Of a stretch of 18,418 bases of DNA, positions 7,631-15,244 are shown one piece after another. The position numbers and the translations under genes are program-made. This stretch comes from BNXB01 sp031548005. GTDB taxonomy: Bacteria; Bacteroidota; Bacteroidia; Bacteroidales; Azobacteroidaceae. Below the pieces are notes generated by a model. That model did not search any database. It saw only the letters and a program-made list of their open reading frames with translations, and was not told the DNA's origin. Positions within the stretch are counted from its first letter, which is position 1. Every line of letters starts with the position of its first letter. Where the stretch lies: contig JAVBRK010000036.1 in assembly GCA_031548005.1 (NCBI GenBank), forward strand, positions 1 to 18,418. The letters are read 5' to 3'.

Positions 7631-8989
7631 CTACCCCGGTTCACCGGCAGAACTGCGGGTAGTCCTGATATTCTTTATAACTATCGAGTACCATACAGGA
7701 AGAATAATTCCTTTGAAAAATGTTGAGATCGCAATCGCCCACCAGACACCGGCGATCCCTATTCCCGGAGCCAACCACAATGCCAACGGAATACGTGCCA
7801 GGTTAAATCCGATACTTATAACAGCGGGAGGAACAGTCCGTCCTATCCCGTTAAACATCCCCTGAGTCGTGAGTTCAAGCATCATCAGCATTTGCGAAAG
7901 ACCGACAATCCGTAAATATTCTCCTCCGGCAATAACCGCCTCGTTTTCAGGAACAAAAGCTGAAAAAATATTTTCTCCGGAAAAGACAAAAGCTACTGTC
8001 ACTAATACCCCCAACGAAAGCATCAGACTCAGGGTATACCGGTACGCTTTTTTCATACGATCGAGCTTACCGGCAGCATAATTCTGGGCTACAAACGTTC
8101 CAAGGGCAGTAGAGAATCCCTGAGAAGTATTCCAGGTAATCCCTTCGATCTGTCCTCCTGTGGTCTGGCTGGTCACACCGATATGCCCACCGTATGTCGA
8201 AGCAATCCTCGCTAAATAAAGGTTAATCGATGCAAAAAGAACATTCATGATGGCCACCGGTATCCCCAATTTAAAAATGGAAACGGAGAATTTTCTTTTC
8301 AGTTTTACAAAATACGGGAAACGGTTCAGAATTCCGTTCGCCCGCTTCATCTGCCATACAAACAAGAGAAAAACAAAAACCTGCGATAATAAGGTAGCAA
8401 TAGCCGCTCCGTTAGTTCCCAGATCAAATATAAAAATGAATAACGGATCGAGTATCATATTCATTATCAATCCGGTAGACGTAAGATAAAACGGGATTAA
8501 ACTCCGTCCGGAAGCATTGTATATCCCGGAAAAAGTCAATACCATAAAAACAATAGGAACGCCAAGCGATACGATTCTCAAGTAGCTGCAGGCCATTTCT
8601 GAGATCGAATCTTCCAATTTAAAAAATGAAATAATGATCTGGTTTCCTGAAAAGAGAATCAACGCAATAACCAATCCCATAATAGCCGAAATTGTAACCG
8701 TATGGGAGCCATAAATGCGGGCTTCATCCATTTTTCCGGCGCCGATCGAATGACCGATAGACACTTCTGCTCCAACTTTCGACAGCATAGCAAATGAGGA
8801 AGTCAACCACATCAGAATCCCGACAGAGCCCACAGCAGCCACTTCTTTACTGCCCAAACGACCAACCCAGGCCATATCTGTGAGGCTATAAGCCATTTGG
8901 ACAAAACTGGTAGCCATGATCGGCATAGCCAGATTTGTCAATTGCCTGAATATGCCGCCTTCGGTAAGATTTCGAACTCCAACAGGCAT
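7631..8989 (-). CDS. MATE family multidrug/sodium-antiporter efflux protein
   Basis: A 452-residue inner-membrane transporter of the MATE (MOP superfamily) type, which exports cationic drugs or metabolites in exchange for Na+ or H+. The two homologous halves are visible. The first begins at LTNLAMPIMATSFVQMAYSL followed by DMAWVGRLG. The second begins near KLGIPVAIMNVLF, with TTGGQIEGITWNTSQGFSTA and ALGTFVAQNYAAGK typical of the family. About 12 hydrophobic segments are present and the length is normal. The ATG at 8989 lies 15 bp after the dedA-family stop, so the two are likely one transcript. It converges with the surface-protein gene, with 18 bp between stop codons. The substrate cannot be deduced from sequence; Bacteroidota genomes carry many such paralogues. 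Confidence 0.93.
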   Translation of the reverse strand: MPVGVRNLTEGGIFRQLTNLAMPIMATSFVQMAYSLTDMAWVGRLGSKEVAAVGSVGILMWLTSSFAMLSKVGAEVSIGHSIGAGKMDEARIYGSHTVTISAIMGLVIALILFSGNQIIISFFKLEDSISEMACSYLRIVSLGVPIVFMVLTFSGIYNASGRSLIPFYLTSTGLIMNMILDPLFIFIFDLGTNGAAIATLLSQVFVFLLFVWQMKRANGILNRFPYFVKLKRKFSVSIFKLGIPVAIMNVLFASINLYLARIASTYGGHIGVTSQTTGGQIEGITWNTSQGFSTALGTFVAQNYAAGKLDRMKKAYRYTLSLMLSLGVLVTVAFVFSGENIFSAFVPENEAVIAGGEYLRIVGLSQMLMMLELTTQGMFNGIGRTVPPAVISIGFNLARIPLALWLAPGIGIAGVWWAIAISTFFKGIILPVWYSIVIKNIRTTRSSAGEPG

Positions 8990-9004
8990 GAATATAGTAA
9001 AAAA

Positions 9005-9673
9005 TTATTCGGATACTTCCTTGTTCTTTTTTGCTTCTTTTTTATTTCTCCAGAATTCAATGGCGGGAGGGATAACAGATGTAAAAATAATAGCAAATAT
9101 GAGAAATGTGAGGTTTTTCTTTACAAACGGCATTTCTCCAAAGAAATATCCGGCATACATGAAAATACTAACCCAAAAAATACCTCCAATAATATTATAA
9201 CTGGCAAATTGTTTGTAACTCATTTTACCCATCCCTGCAACAAAAGGGGCAAAAGTACGTACAATAGGTACAAAACGGGCCAGAATGATTGTTTTACCTC
9301 CATGTTTCTCATAAAAGGTATGGGTTTTCTCAAGATAACTCTGCTTAAATATTTTAGAATCCGGTTTACTGAAGAGCTTTTCTCCGAAGAATTTCCCTAT
9401 CATGTAGTTGACAGCATCTCCCAATACAGCTGCAAGAATCAGCAGCAATACCATCAGGTGTATATTGATATGATTGGAGCCGATGGATGCCAGAGCTCCT
9501 GCGACGAACAAAAGCGAGTCGCCCGGTAAGAATGGCGTCACCACTAAACCTGTTTCGCAAAAAATAACTACGAAAAGGATCGCGTATACCCACACGCCAT
9601 ACTCTGCAACCATCTGGGCGAGATGAACATCGATATGCAGGATGAAATCAATAATAAATTGAAAAAATTCCAT
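9005..9673 (-). CDS. DedA family (SNARE-associated/VTT domain) membrane protein
   Basis: A 222-residue polytopic inner-membrane protein of the DedA family. Diagnostic pieces are FCETGLVVTPFLPGDSLLFVAG (about 38-59), the re-entrant-loop region with the conserved Glu and Gly-Asp-Ser, and the second motif LARFVPIVRTFAPFVAGMGK (about 150-170). Four to five hydrophobic segments are visible and the C-terminus is Lys-rich (RNKKEAKKNKE), expected in the cytoplasm. Members have been linked to membrane-potential homeostasis and to recycling of undecaprenyl phosphate or other phospholipid carriers across the membrane. It heads a two-gene minus-strand unit with the MATE exporter and has a good -7 box 22 bp before its ATG, so it is transcribed separately from hemH. 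Which lipid it handles is not readable from sequence. Confidence 0.93.
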   Translation of the reverse strand: MEFFQFIIDFILHIDVHLAQMVAEYGVWVYAILFVVIFCETGLVVTPFLPGDSLLFVAGALASIGSNHINIHLMVLLLILAAVLGDAVNYMIGKFFGEKLFSKPDSKIFKQSYLEKTHTFYEKHGGKTIILARFVPIVRTFAPFVAGMGKMSYKQFASYNIIGGIFWVSIFMYAGYFFGEMPFVKKNLTFLIFAIIFTSVIPPAIEFWRNKKEAKKNKEVSE

Positions 9674-9695
9674 AAAGTTTATTGTTAAACGGGAA

Positions 9696-9703
9696 CAAAG
9701 ATA
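9696..9703 (-). promoter_or_regulatory. -7 promoter box for the dedA-MATE unit
   Basis: On the minus strand this reads TATCTTTG, an exact TAnnTTTG match, ending 22 bp before the dedA-family ATG. It lies in the 57 bp gap after the hemH stop codon. A TTTG -33 box is not clear, so strength is uncertain, but the position is ideal. Confidence 0.55.
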
Positions 9704-9730
9704 GATATTTATCTCATTGAATAGTAATAT

Positions 9731-10702
9731 TTACACGCCGGATACCAAAGATTGCATGCAATCAACCCACAAACTACTATCATTCAGACTATTAACGAGA
9801 TTGTATTTTTGTCCCCCATTTTTCAGAAATTCTTCTTTCGCTTCGACTCCCAACTCCAAAGATGTTTCCAGACAATCGGCAACAAATGAAGGGGCTGCAA
9901 CCAACAGACTCTTAACACCCGAACGAGCCATCCTGACAATGATTTCATCTGCAAACGGTCCCTGCCATCGGGACGAAAGTTGCGATTGAAAACAGGTCGA
10001 ATAACGATCGTCCGGAAGATTAAGTTCCCGGGCAATTAATCCGGAGGTTTTACGACAAGCTTTTTCATAATCGAATGCTGTATTTTCAACCTCTTTTATC
10101 TGGCTTAACGGTAAGCTGTGATAGGAAAAAAGAATCTGTTCATACGATTCGTAATCCGACTCCCGGAATCGTTCAGCAAAAGCCCGGATGAATAACGGAT
10201 GATCGTAAAACGGAGCAATGGTGCTGATCTCCGGAACTACAGGATATTTACTTAAGGCATTCAATGCACATTCAAGAACCGAACCTGTTGAAGAAGAAGC
10301 ATATTGAGGAAACAACGGAAATAAAATAATTTTGCTGTTTCCACTTCCGGCAATCATTTCTATTTGCTTACGGATAGAAAGATTACCGTATCTCATTCCC
10401 AAAAAAACAGTAAACCGCTCCCCTAACCGTTCCTGTAAAAGTTCTTCCGACCGGATGTTGTAGCGTACCAGTGGAAATTGTCCGTCAAATAATCCCTGTA
10501 ACTGCTTATACCGTTTTGCCGAAACAAAACAACGAACAGGCACAATAATGCAATTGACTAATATTTTCCGGAAAAGCCACGGAATGGAAATAATCCGACG
10601 GTCGCCGAGAAACCTGGAAAGGTACCTGGCAACGTCCCGAACCCGGGAACTTTCCGGACTCCCGGTATTCATCAGCAATACGGCTGTCGTGCGGATTTGC
10701 AT
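9731..10702 (-). CDS. hemH: Ferrochelatase
   Basis: A 323-residue ferrochelatase, which inserts Fe2+ into protoporphyrin IX as the last step of protohaem synthesis. Seen in the sequence: the N-terminal AVLLMNTGSPES, the family signature LGMRYGNLSI (101-110), the catalytic histidine H195 in FSYHSLP, and the acidic metal-site residue E279 in ADCLETSLELG. The TCFQSQLSSRWQGP stretch (236-249) matches the usual FQSR/GP region. Length is normal. No membrane anchor is evident, so a cytoplasmic or membrane-associated enzyme is expected. It starts 25 bp after the M3 peptidase stop and probably shares its transcript. Many Bacteroidales cannot make porphyrins from scratch and use HemH on scavenged porphyrin; whether that holds here depends on genes outside the window. 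The hmu haem locus lies about 3 kb away. Confidence 0.95.
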   Translation of the reverse strand: MQIRTTAVLLMNTGSPESSRVRDVARYLSRFLGDRRIISIPWLFRKILVNCIIVPVRCFVSAKRYKQLQGLFDGQFPLVRYNIRSEELLQERLGERFTVFLGMRYGNLSIRKQIEMIAGSGNSKIILFPLFPQYASSSTGSVLECALNALSKYPVVPEISTIAPFYDHPLFIRAFAERFRESDYESYEQILFSYHSLPLSQIKEVENTAFDYEKACRKTSGLIARELNLPDDRYSTCFQSQLSSRWQGPFADEIIVRMARSGVKSLLVAAPSFVADCLETSLELGVEAKEEFLKNGGQKYNLVNSLNDSSLWVDCMQSLVSGV

Positions 10703-10727
10703 AACACAAATAAACTATATCCCGGAT

Positions 10728-12821
10728 TTAACGCTGATTGCTGATTCCGCTTCTTTCCAATAAAGCATCGATGGTCGGTTTCTGCCCGCGAAAACGGACA
10801 TACAGATCCATCGGATCTTCCGTTCCTCCTTTCGAAAGAACATGCTCATAAAATAACCGGGCGGTTTCTTTACTGATCACTCCGTTTTTCTTAAACAAGG
10901 CATAGGCATCGGCATCCAGTACTTCGGCCCACTTATAGGAATAATACCCTGCGGCATATCCTCCGGAAAAGATGTGACTGAAAGCAGTCGATATCACAGC
11001 ATCTTCAAGAGCGGGTAATACTGCCGTTTGTTTAAGCGCTTCTTTCTCGAACTGGTTGATATCAGCTGAAATCGGCTGATTAATCGTATGATAAGCCATA
11101 TCCAGAAAACCGAAGCTTAACTGACGTAAGCACAAATAGCCGGCATTGAAATTGGCTGCATCCACAATTTTCTGTACCAAATCCGCCGGAATAGGCTCTC
11201 CGGTCTGGTAATGTTTTGCAAAACCATCCAGATAGGTTTTTTCCAGCAGGAAGTTTTCCATGATCTGTGAAGGCAACTCCACAAAATCACGGTAAACATT
11301 TGTTCCGGAAAGACTGGGATAAGTGGTATTGGCAAACATGCCGTGCAAAGCATGGCCGAACTCATGCAGGAAAGTCTCGACCTCGTCGAAAGTCAGCAGG
11401 GCCGGCTTATTGGCTGCCGGGCGGGTAAAATTCATTACAATCGACACCTGCGGCCGGATATTTTTTCCGTTGCGGATCTCCTGCCCCTTAAACTCAGTCA
11501 TCCAGGCTCCCGGACGTTTTCCCGGACGAGGATGGAAATCAGTATACAATACTGCCAGAAACTCTCCGTTTTCGGAAAATACATCAAAAGCCTCGACTTC
11601 CTTATTGTATACCGGAATTTTGGAATTTTTTTTGAAAGTGATCCCGTACAACTGTGTAGCCAGCCCGAATATCCCTTTTTTTACATTTTCCAGCTCGAAA
11701 TACGGACGCACCATCTCGTCATTCAAATCGAACTTGTCATCTTTCAGTTTTTCGGAATAATAAGACCAGTCGTAAGGCATCACTTCTACATTCTTATTTT
11801 CGCGACCAATTGCAAAACCCTGGATTTCACGATATTCCTGCATAGCCGGAGGGGAAAATCCCCTCAACAATGCGTTCATCAAATCATATACATTGTCAGC
11901 ATTTCCAGCCATCCTTTCCTTCAATACCTGATCGGCATACGATTTATATCCCAACAAATTGGCTATAGCCAACCGGATATTTGCTATTTCACGAACATTC
12001 TCCAGGTTACTGTATTCCCCACTGGTACAACGGGTATTATAAGCCACATACAGTTCTTTTCTCAAATCCCGGTTAGTAGCATACTTCATAAATGCGATAT
12101 AACTCGGAGCCGACAAATCAATCAGCCAACCGGTTTTTCCTTTGGCTTTGGCACGTTCAGCGGCAGCATTTTTTTCATCCGAAGGAAGACCATCCAATTG
12201 CTTTTCGTCGGTTAAGAGCATTTCATAAGCATTGGTCGATTTCAATACATTCTGGCCATACATTAACGTCAGCTGGCTCAGCTTCGAGGATAACTCCCGG
12301 TATTTCTCCTTATCTTCTGCATTCAAACCGGCCCCGCGATTCACAAATCCATTATAAGTATCCCGCAGAAGTCTTGCCTGTTCCGTATTCAGTCCCAAAC
12401 GGTCTTTCTGGTCGTATACGGCTTTCACCCTCCGGAACAATTGCTCATTCAGATTGATATTATTCTGATGTTCTGTCAGTTTAGGCTGAATATGCTGGGA
12501 TATTTCCATCATCTCGTCATTGCTTTCCGCACTCAGAAGATTGAAAAAAACATTGGCCACACCGGTCAGCTGCTCCCCTCCGAATTCCAACGCTTCGATG
12601 GTATTATTAAATGTGGAATTTTCCCGGTTATTGACTATTTTATCGATTTCCTCCCGGTGATTTTTCATGGCCGACTCAAAAGCAGGCTCATAGTCCGATA
12701 TCTTGATCTTATCGAACGGAACTGTTTCATGAGGAGTTTTATAAACTTTCAGTAATGGATTGGCAAACATGGTCATAGTAAATATAAATAAAAAAGTAGT
12801 AAGAAAATAAATCCGTCTCAT
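10728..12821 (-). CDS. Exported M3 family metallopeptidase (Dcp/oligopeptidase A-like)
   Basis: A 697-residue zinc peptidase from the ATG at 12821. A GTG 30 bp upstream is open too, but it overlaps the promoter's -7 box and would bury the signal peptide, so the ATG is preferred. Residues 1-20 (MRRIYFLTTFLFIFTMTMFA) are a type I signal peptide, so the enzyme is periplasmic. The zinc site is H486-E-F-G-H490, with the third ligand E515 in FVELPSQIMENF, the normal M3 spacing. The C-terminal FSHIFSGGYAAGYYSYKWAEVLDAD is the substrate-binding Gly/Tyr region of peptidyl-dipeptidase Dcp and OpdA. It is expected to trim short peptides, which suits an asaccharolytic or peptide-using anaerobe. hemH follows 25 bp downstream. 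Dcp-type dipeptide release is likely, but an endo-acting oligopeptidase is not excluded. Confidence 0.94.
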   Translation of the reverse strand: MRRIYFLTTFLFIFTMTMFANPLLKVYKTPHETVPFDKIKISDYEPAFESAMKNHREEIDKIVNNRENSTFNNTIEALEFGGEQLTGVANVFFNLLSAESNDEMMEISQHIQPKLTEHQNNINLNEQLFRRVKAVYDQKDRLGLNTEQARLLRDTYNGFVNRGAGLNAEDKEKYRELSSKLSQLTLMYGQNVLKSTNAYEMLLTDEKQLDGLPSDEKNAAAERAKAKGKTGWLIDLSAPSYIAFMKYATNRDLRKELYVAYNTRCTSGEYSNLENVREIANIRLAIANLLGYKSYADQVLKERMAGNADNVYDLMNALLRGFSPPAMQEYREIQGFAIGRENKNVEVMPYDWSYYSEKLKDDKFDLNDEMVRPYFELENVKKGIFGLATQLYGITFKKNSKIPVYNKEVEAFDVFSENGEFLAVLYTDFHPRPGKRPGAWMTEFKGQEIRNGKNIRPQVSIVMNFTRPAANKPALLTFDEVETFLHEFGHALHGMFANTTYPSLSGTNVYRDFVELPSQIMENFLLEKTYLDGFAKHYQTGEPIPADLVQKIVDAANFNAGYLCLRQLSFGFLDMAYHTINQPISADINQFEKEALKQTAVLPALEDAVISTAFSHIFSGGYAAGYYSYKWAEVLDADAYALFKKNGVISKETARLFYEHVLSKGGTEDPMDLYVRFRGQKPTIDALLERSGISNQR

Positions 12822-12850
12822 ATTGTCTGATCTTATTTTTTGATTTAGCA

Positions 12851-12858
12851 CAAAAGTA
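12851..12858 (-). promoter_or_regulatory. -7 promoter box for the M3 peptidase-hemH unit
   Basis: On the minus strand this is TACTTTTG, an exact TAnnTTTG match, ending 29 bp before the peptidase ATG at 12821. The expected -33 position holds only a weak TTCT. Its placement supports 12821 over the GTG at 12851 as the start codon. Confidence 0.55.
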
Positions 12859-12936
12859 TTAAAAATTTCGCAGATATTAGAAGAATACGGAGGAACAAAG
12901 TAAGTGTTTGAGAATTAAATTAGTTAGGCGTTATTT

Positions 12937-12976
12937 CTCTATATTCTTCCGGTACGGGAAAATGAAGAATATAGAG
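12937..12976. other. Long perfect hairpin (13 bp stem, 14-base loop)
   Basis: CTCTATATTCTTC (12937-12949) and GAAGAATATAGAG (12964-12976) are perfect inverted repeats; two more G-T pairs extend the stem outward. There is no T-run on either side, so it is not a standard intrinsic terminator. It lies about 80 bp upstream of the peptidase promoter and about 650 bp beyond hmuV. It could be a factor-independent RNA-processing structure, a protein-binding site or a remnant of a mobile element. Confidence 0.5.
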
Positions 12977-13058
12977 GGGTTAAGCGAAAGTTCCACTACT
13001 TATCCGTTGCCTTTTTGGAGCACCAAATCGCATATAGGATGATGCCCGAAGCAATCGC

Positions 13059-13196
13059 TTAAAAACCGCCTACACTATCAAAGAACGCTTGTTTTTCTTC
13101 TAAAGTCAGCCAAAGATAGCCTTTTTTTTCAGGGAAATCGAAAAAAGTAGGTTTTATCAACGGAAAACGGAACTTCTTTCCATGTTCCCGTATGCT
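13059..13196 (-). pseudogene. Remnant of an unrecognised coding sequence
   Basis: A 45-codon stretch open after a TAA reads like a real protein end: PTFFDFPEKK, GYLWLTLEEKQAFFDSV, then GGF and stop. There is no ATG. A change of frame near 13075 leads straight into another protein-like run, RRFLSDCFGHHPICDLVLQ, that stops near 13002. The two together suggest a frameshifted C-terminus. I do not recognise the family. It could also be chance. Confidence 0.3.
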
Positions 13197-13224
13197 TTAT
13201 ATCCTTTCAAATCGCTCTGTATCA

Positions 13225-13411
13225 GTTAATTTTGTAAATAAAAAACAGAGCAATGAAACAAGAAGTGTGAAAGCGTCGTTCTACCGGAAAAGAAACATCG
13301 TGATTGTAAGTCTTACACTAACAGAATGTTAGTCGGATTTTGAGAGAATTTGGGTAACGGTTTGGCGACCGTTCTTATTTCCACGCTTTGCGGTGCGATG
13401 CTATCAAATAA
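13225..13411 (+). pseudogene. Promoter-like box and frame-broken start of a former gene
   Basis: TAATTTTG (13227-13234) is an exact TAnnTTTG match, followed by an A-rich leader and the ATG at 13253. That frame ends after five codons (MKQEV). In the next frame KASFYRKRN continues, passes one TAG, and runs through RIWVTVWRPFLFPRFAVR to a stop near 13411. The opening loosely recalls N-termini of Bacteroidota tyrosine recombinases, but the resemblance is too short to name it. Read as a dead gene start with modest confidence. Confidence 0.3.
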
Positions 13412-13430
13412 CTCGGGTGTAAAGGTAGGC

Positions 13431-13618
13431 TGGAAAATCTAATGTACGTTGCCCCCTTAATCCAAAACAGGTTTGCCCCCTGATAATTATTTAATTTTGA
13501 CCCCCAAGCATCCTGATAAGTGGGGTCATTTTTATTTTGGTTAGAAGGGGCAACCTTATTTTGGAGCAAGGGGGCAAATTCGTTTGGTTTACGGGGTCAA
13601 TCTGAACTGGATTTTCCA
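13431..13618. mobile_element. 188 bp palindromic MITE-like element with phased TTGMCCCC boxes
   Basis: The ends TGGAAAATC (13431-13439) and GATTTTCCA (13610-13618) are perfect 9 bp terminal inverted repeats with TG...CA termini. Inside are three boxes pointing right (TTGCCCCC at 13449 and 13473, TTGACCCCC at 13497) and four pointing left (ending at 13528, 13553, 13577 and 13600). Measured from each end they fall at 18, 42, 66 and at 18, 41, 65, 90 bp, an array with about 24 bp period. Many boxes are followed by CCAAAA. Multiple transposase-binding repeats at TG/CA ends are typical of IS21-type elements, so this could be a non-autonomous derivative or two abutting ends left by an internal deletion. 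There is no transposase gene and no target duplication. It starts 3 bp after the hmuV stop codon. Confidence 0.65.
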
Positions 13619-13621
13619 ATA

Positions 13622-13951
13622 TTACTCCGGCACATAAATTATTTCTCCATTCTCCAATTCGTATGCAATGCCCACTTTTTTCCCTTTTTTCCCTGAAGAT
13701 TGCTGTTCTTTGGAGGGTGTATATTTATTGATTTTATTCCCTTCTTTAGTAATGATTTCCATGTTATCCTTTCCCGGATTTTTGACAATGGTAAAATCCT
13801 CTTTGGTAAAAACTTCGGTCATATTCATATGCATGACCATGGCAACCATCAGGGCGACGGCGAAAACCATTGCTACATCGAACAGATTTACAATCACGCT
13901 TAGCGGATCGGTATCTTCTTCTTTGAAAGAAGTACGTCGTTTACTTCTCAT
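13622..13951 (-). CDS. hmuV: HmuV, DUF2149 protein, ExbD-like
   Basis: A 109-residue protein matching DUF2149, encoded last in Bacteroidales hmu operons. A short basic N-terminus (MRSKRRTS) is followed by one transmembrane helix (about 20-42) and a small periplasmic domain ending in YELENGEIIYVPE, the characteristic tail. The helix begins NLFDVAMVFAVALMV, with Asp at position 25. This resembles the PFIDVMLVLL start of ExbD/TolR, whose membrane Asp carries protons. With HmuU it therefore likely forms a proton channel (inferred). Its ATG overlaps the hmuU stop (ATGA). The name follows P. gingivalis hmuYRSTUV. A palindromic element begins 3 bp after its stop. Confidence 0.88.
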   Translation of the reverse strand: MRSKRRTSFKEEDTDPLSVIVNLFDVAMVFAVALMVAMVMHMNMTEVFTKEDFTIVKNPGKDNMEIITKEGNKINKYTPSKEQQSSGKKGKKVGIAYELENGEIIYVPE

Positions 13952-14541
13952 TTTTTACCTATAATTACACGTGAAACATATTCCAGATTGTAGATGTCTT
14001 TGGCGTACCAGCGTTGCTTGTACTGCAAAGTTACCAACCCGACAGCGCTCACAACAAGACCAACGACGGTGGTGGCAAATACAACCTGCATATTGTAAGC
14101 CATACCCGAAATATCGCCTGTCGATAGCCCAACCAATGCCGGGCTCATGGCAATCAACGTACCGATAAGTCCCAATACAGGCCCCATTTTGGCCAACATT
14201 TTTGAAAGCGACAAATCTTTATCCGATTCGTTTTCCAAATTACATATAAGGTATTCCGAATAGGCTTCTCCGGGCTCGGAATTAAGCATATCGCGCAGAT
14301 ATTTCGTAAAAAGCGAGTTGTCTTTTTCCGGCAGAATGGCTTTCAGTTCCGATATATTTTCACAGGTAAGCGCCTTGATTTTATCGTTCAGTATTTTATC
14401 ATTTTTCCGTTTGGTCATAAACTGGTTGTAAAAGCTGCCGATAAGCAGTAATGAACGACCAAACAGGCATAAAAGGATAATGATGTCGGGTATCAGCAGG
14501 CTGTTGGCTACCCAGAATAATGCTTTAGAAATAAACTCCAT
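13948..14541 (-). CDS. hmuU: HmuU, MotA/TolQ/ExbB-family proton channel protein
   Basis: A 197-residue inner-membrane protein of the MotA/TolQ/ExbB family. Three helices are visible: about 8-36, 110-137 and 148-172, with a cytoplasmic loop of about 70 residues between the first two, as in ExbB. The family signature is present as GPVLGLIGTLIAM (120-132) and FATTVVGLVVSAVG (155-168). T128 and T158 sit where the channel-lining threonines of ExbB TM2 and TM3 are expected. Such proteins use the proton motive force to drive a partner. Here the ExbD-like partner is HmuV, and the driven component is probably HmuS or HmuT rather than TonB. It lies 2 bp after hmuT and overlaps hmuV. Despite the shared letters, HmuU here is not an ABC permease like the HmuU of Yersinia. 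Confidence 0.92.
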   Translation of the reverse strand: MEFISKALFWVANSLLIPDIIILLCLFGRSLLLIGSFYNQFMTKRKNDKILNDKIKALTCENISELKAILPEKDNSLFTKYLRDMLNSEPGEAYSEYLICNLENESDKDLSLSKMLAKMGPVLGLIGTLIAMSPALVGLSTGDISGMAYNMQVVFATTVVGLVVSAVGLVTLQYKQRWYAKDIYNLEYVSRVIIGKK

Positions 14542-14543
14542 TA

Positions 14544-15242
14544 TTATTTAGTTTTACTTTGTTTTTTTGAAAAAATAATCCACTTCATTTTATTAAATGC
14601 TATGCCTGCTACAAATGTCAACAGAAACAATCCGCCTGACAGGATGATTGTTTTGACATTGACGGGTTCCTTGACAGAAGCATAAGTTACATTGCCATTC
14701 ACTGTGGTAATCAATCCGAGGATACAGACAAACAGGCTGACTAAAAAGTGTACTTCCAAGCGCAACTCTTTTTCGGGGATTAGTTGCCTGATACCGTATC
14801 CGAATAATGGAAGAGCAATCAATACACCGGCAGCCAAACAATAGGCTGTGGTTGAAAAGCCTGTTCCGGGCAATGCAAATATGGCTTGTGTCAACACATA
14901 GAACAGAACCTGAAAAATTAACAACCCCGGGTACCAGTAAAATGGTTTCATCCAGTGTTTGACGGTTTTACCAAACATATTGCGCAATGCAGCAAAACAG
15001 AAACCGAAACAAACGGCTGATTCAATGGTTACAAGAACTGCGGCATTCTGCATGGCTGTTACGTCCTGCAAATAATCGGCTATTTGTGTTTTGGATTGTC
15101 GTATGGCGTAAGGATACATCCATACAACAAACAAAGCACAAACAAGTGAGAACAAAACGGCTTGCCACCACTTCCAGAAGCTGATTTTGAACATGCAATT
15201 AAGCACGATGAACAACATCAATATCTGAATAACCAATTCCAT
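14544..15242 (-). CDS. hmuT: HmuT, seven-helix membrane protein of the hmu operon
   Basis: A 232-residue very hydrophobic protein with about seven transmembrane helices (near 2-22, 25-46, 67-88, 103-124, 130-152, 166-186, 200-220) and a basic C-terminal tail (KKQSKTK). I recognise it mainly by place: in Bacteroidales hmu loci a multi-pass protein called HmuT lies between the CobN-like hmuS and the ExbB-like hmuU. It has no named domain that I can see. It starts 2 bp after hmuS and ends 2 bp before hmuU, so translation is tightly coupled. It may anchor or gate the chelatase, or pass iron or porphyrin across the inner membrane; these are guesses. It is unrelated to the periplasmic haem-binding HmuT of ABC systems. 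Confidence 0.82.
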   Translation of the reverse strand: MELVIQILMLFIVLNCMFKISFWKWWQAVLFSLVCALFVVWMYPYAIRQSKTQIADYLQDVTAMQNAAVLVTIESAVCFGFCFAALRNMFGKTVKHWMKPFYWYPGLLIFQVLFYVLTQAIFALPGTGFSTTAYCLAAGVLIALPLFGYGIRQLIPEKELRLEVHFLVSLFVCILGLITTVNGNVTYASVKEPVNVKTIILSGGLFLLTFVAGIAFNKMKWIIFSKKQSKTK

Positions 15243-15244
15243 AT

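Larger units (their letters stand above)
12822..13430. other. Decayed intergenic region without an intact gene
   Basis: No complete gene is visible. It holds the peptidase promoter, a 13 bp hairpin (12937-12976) and short open stretches that look like broken coding sequence. One is on the minus strand (13059-13196), another on the plus strand (about 13253-13411) behind a TAnnTTTG-type box. Stops and frame changes interrupt both. The stretch probably records decay of former mobile or accessory genes beside the 188 bp palindromic element. Original functions are not recognisable. Confidence 0.5.

Noticed and set aside
7625..7640. GC-rich hairpin ACCGGG-CTAC-CCCGGT between the convergent surface-protein and MATE genes
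   Set aside because: A 6 bp stem in an attractive place for a two-way terminator. No T-run follows on either strand and it overlaps the last MATE codons, so I do not call a terminator.
13375..13569. 64-codon minus-strand open frame across the palindromic element
   Set aside because: It runs through the inverted-repeat boxes and its translation follows their base pattern. It has no protein-like features.
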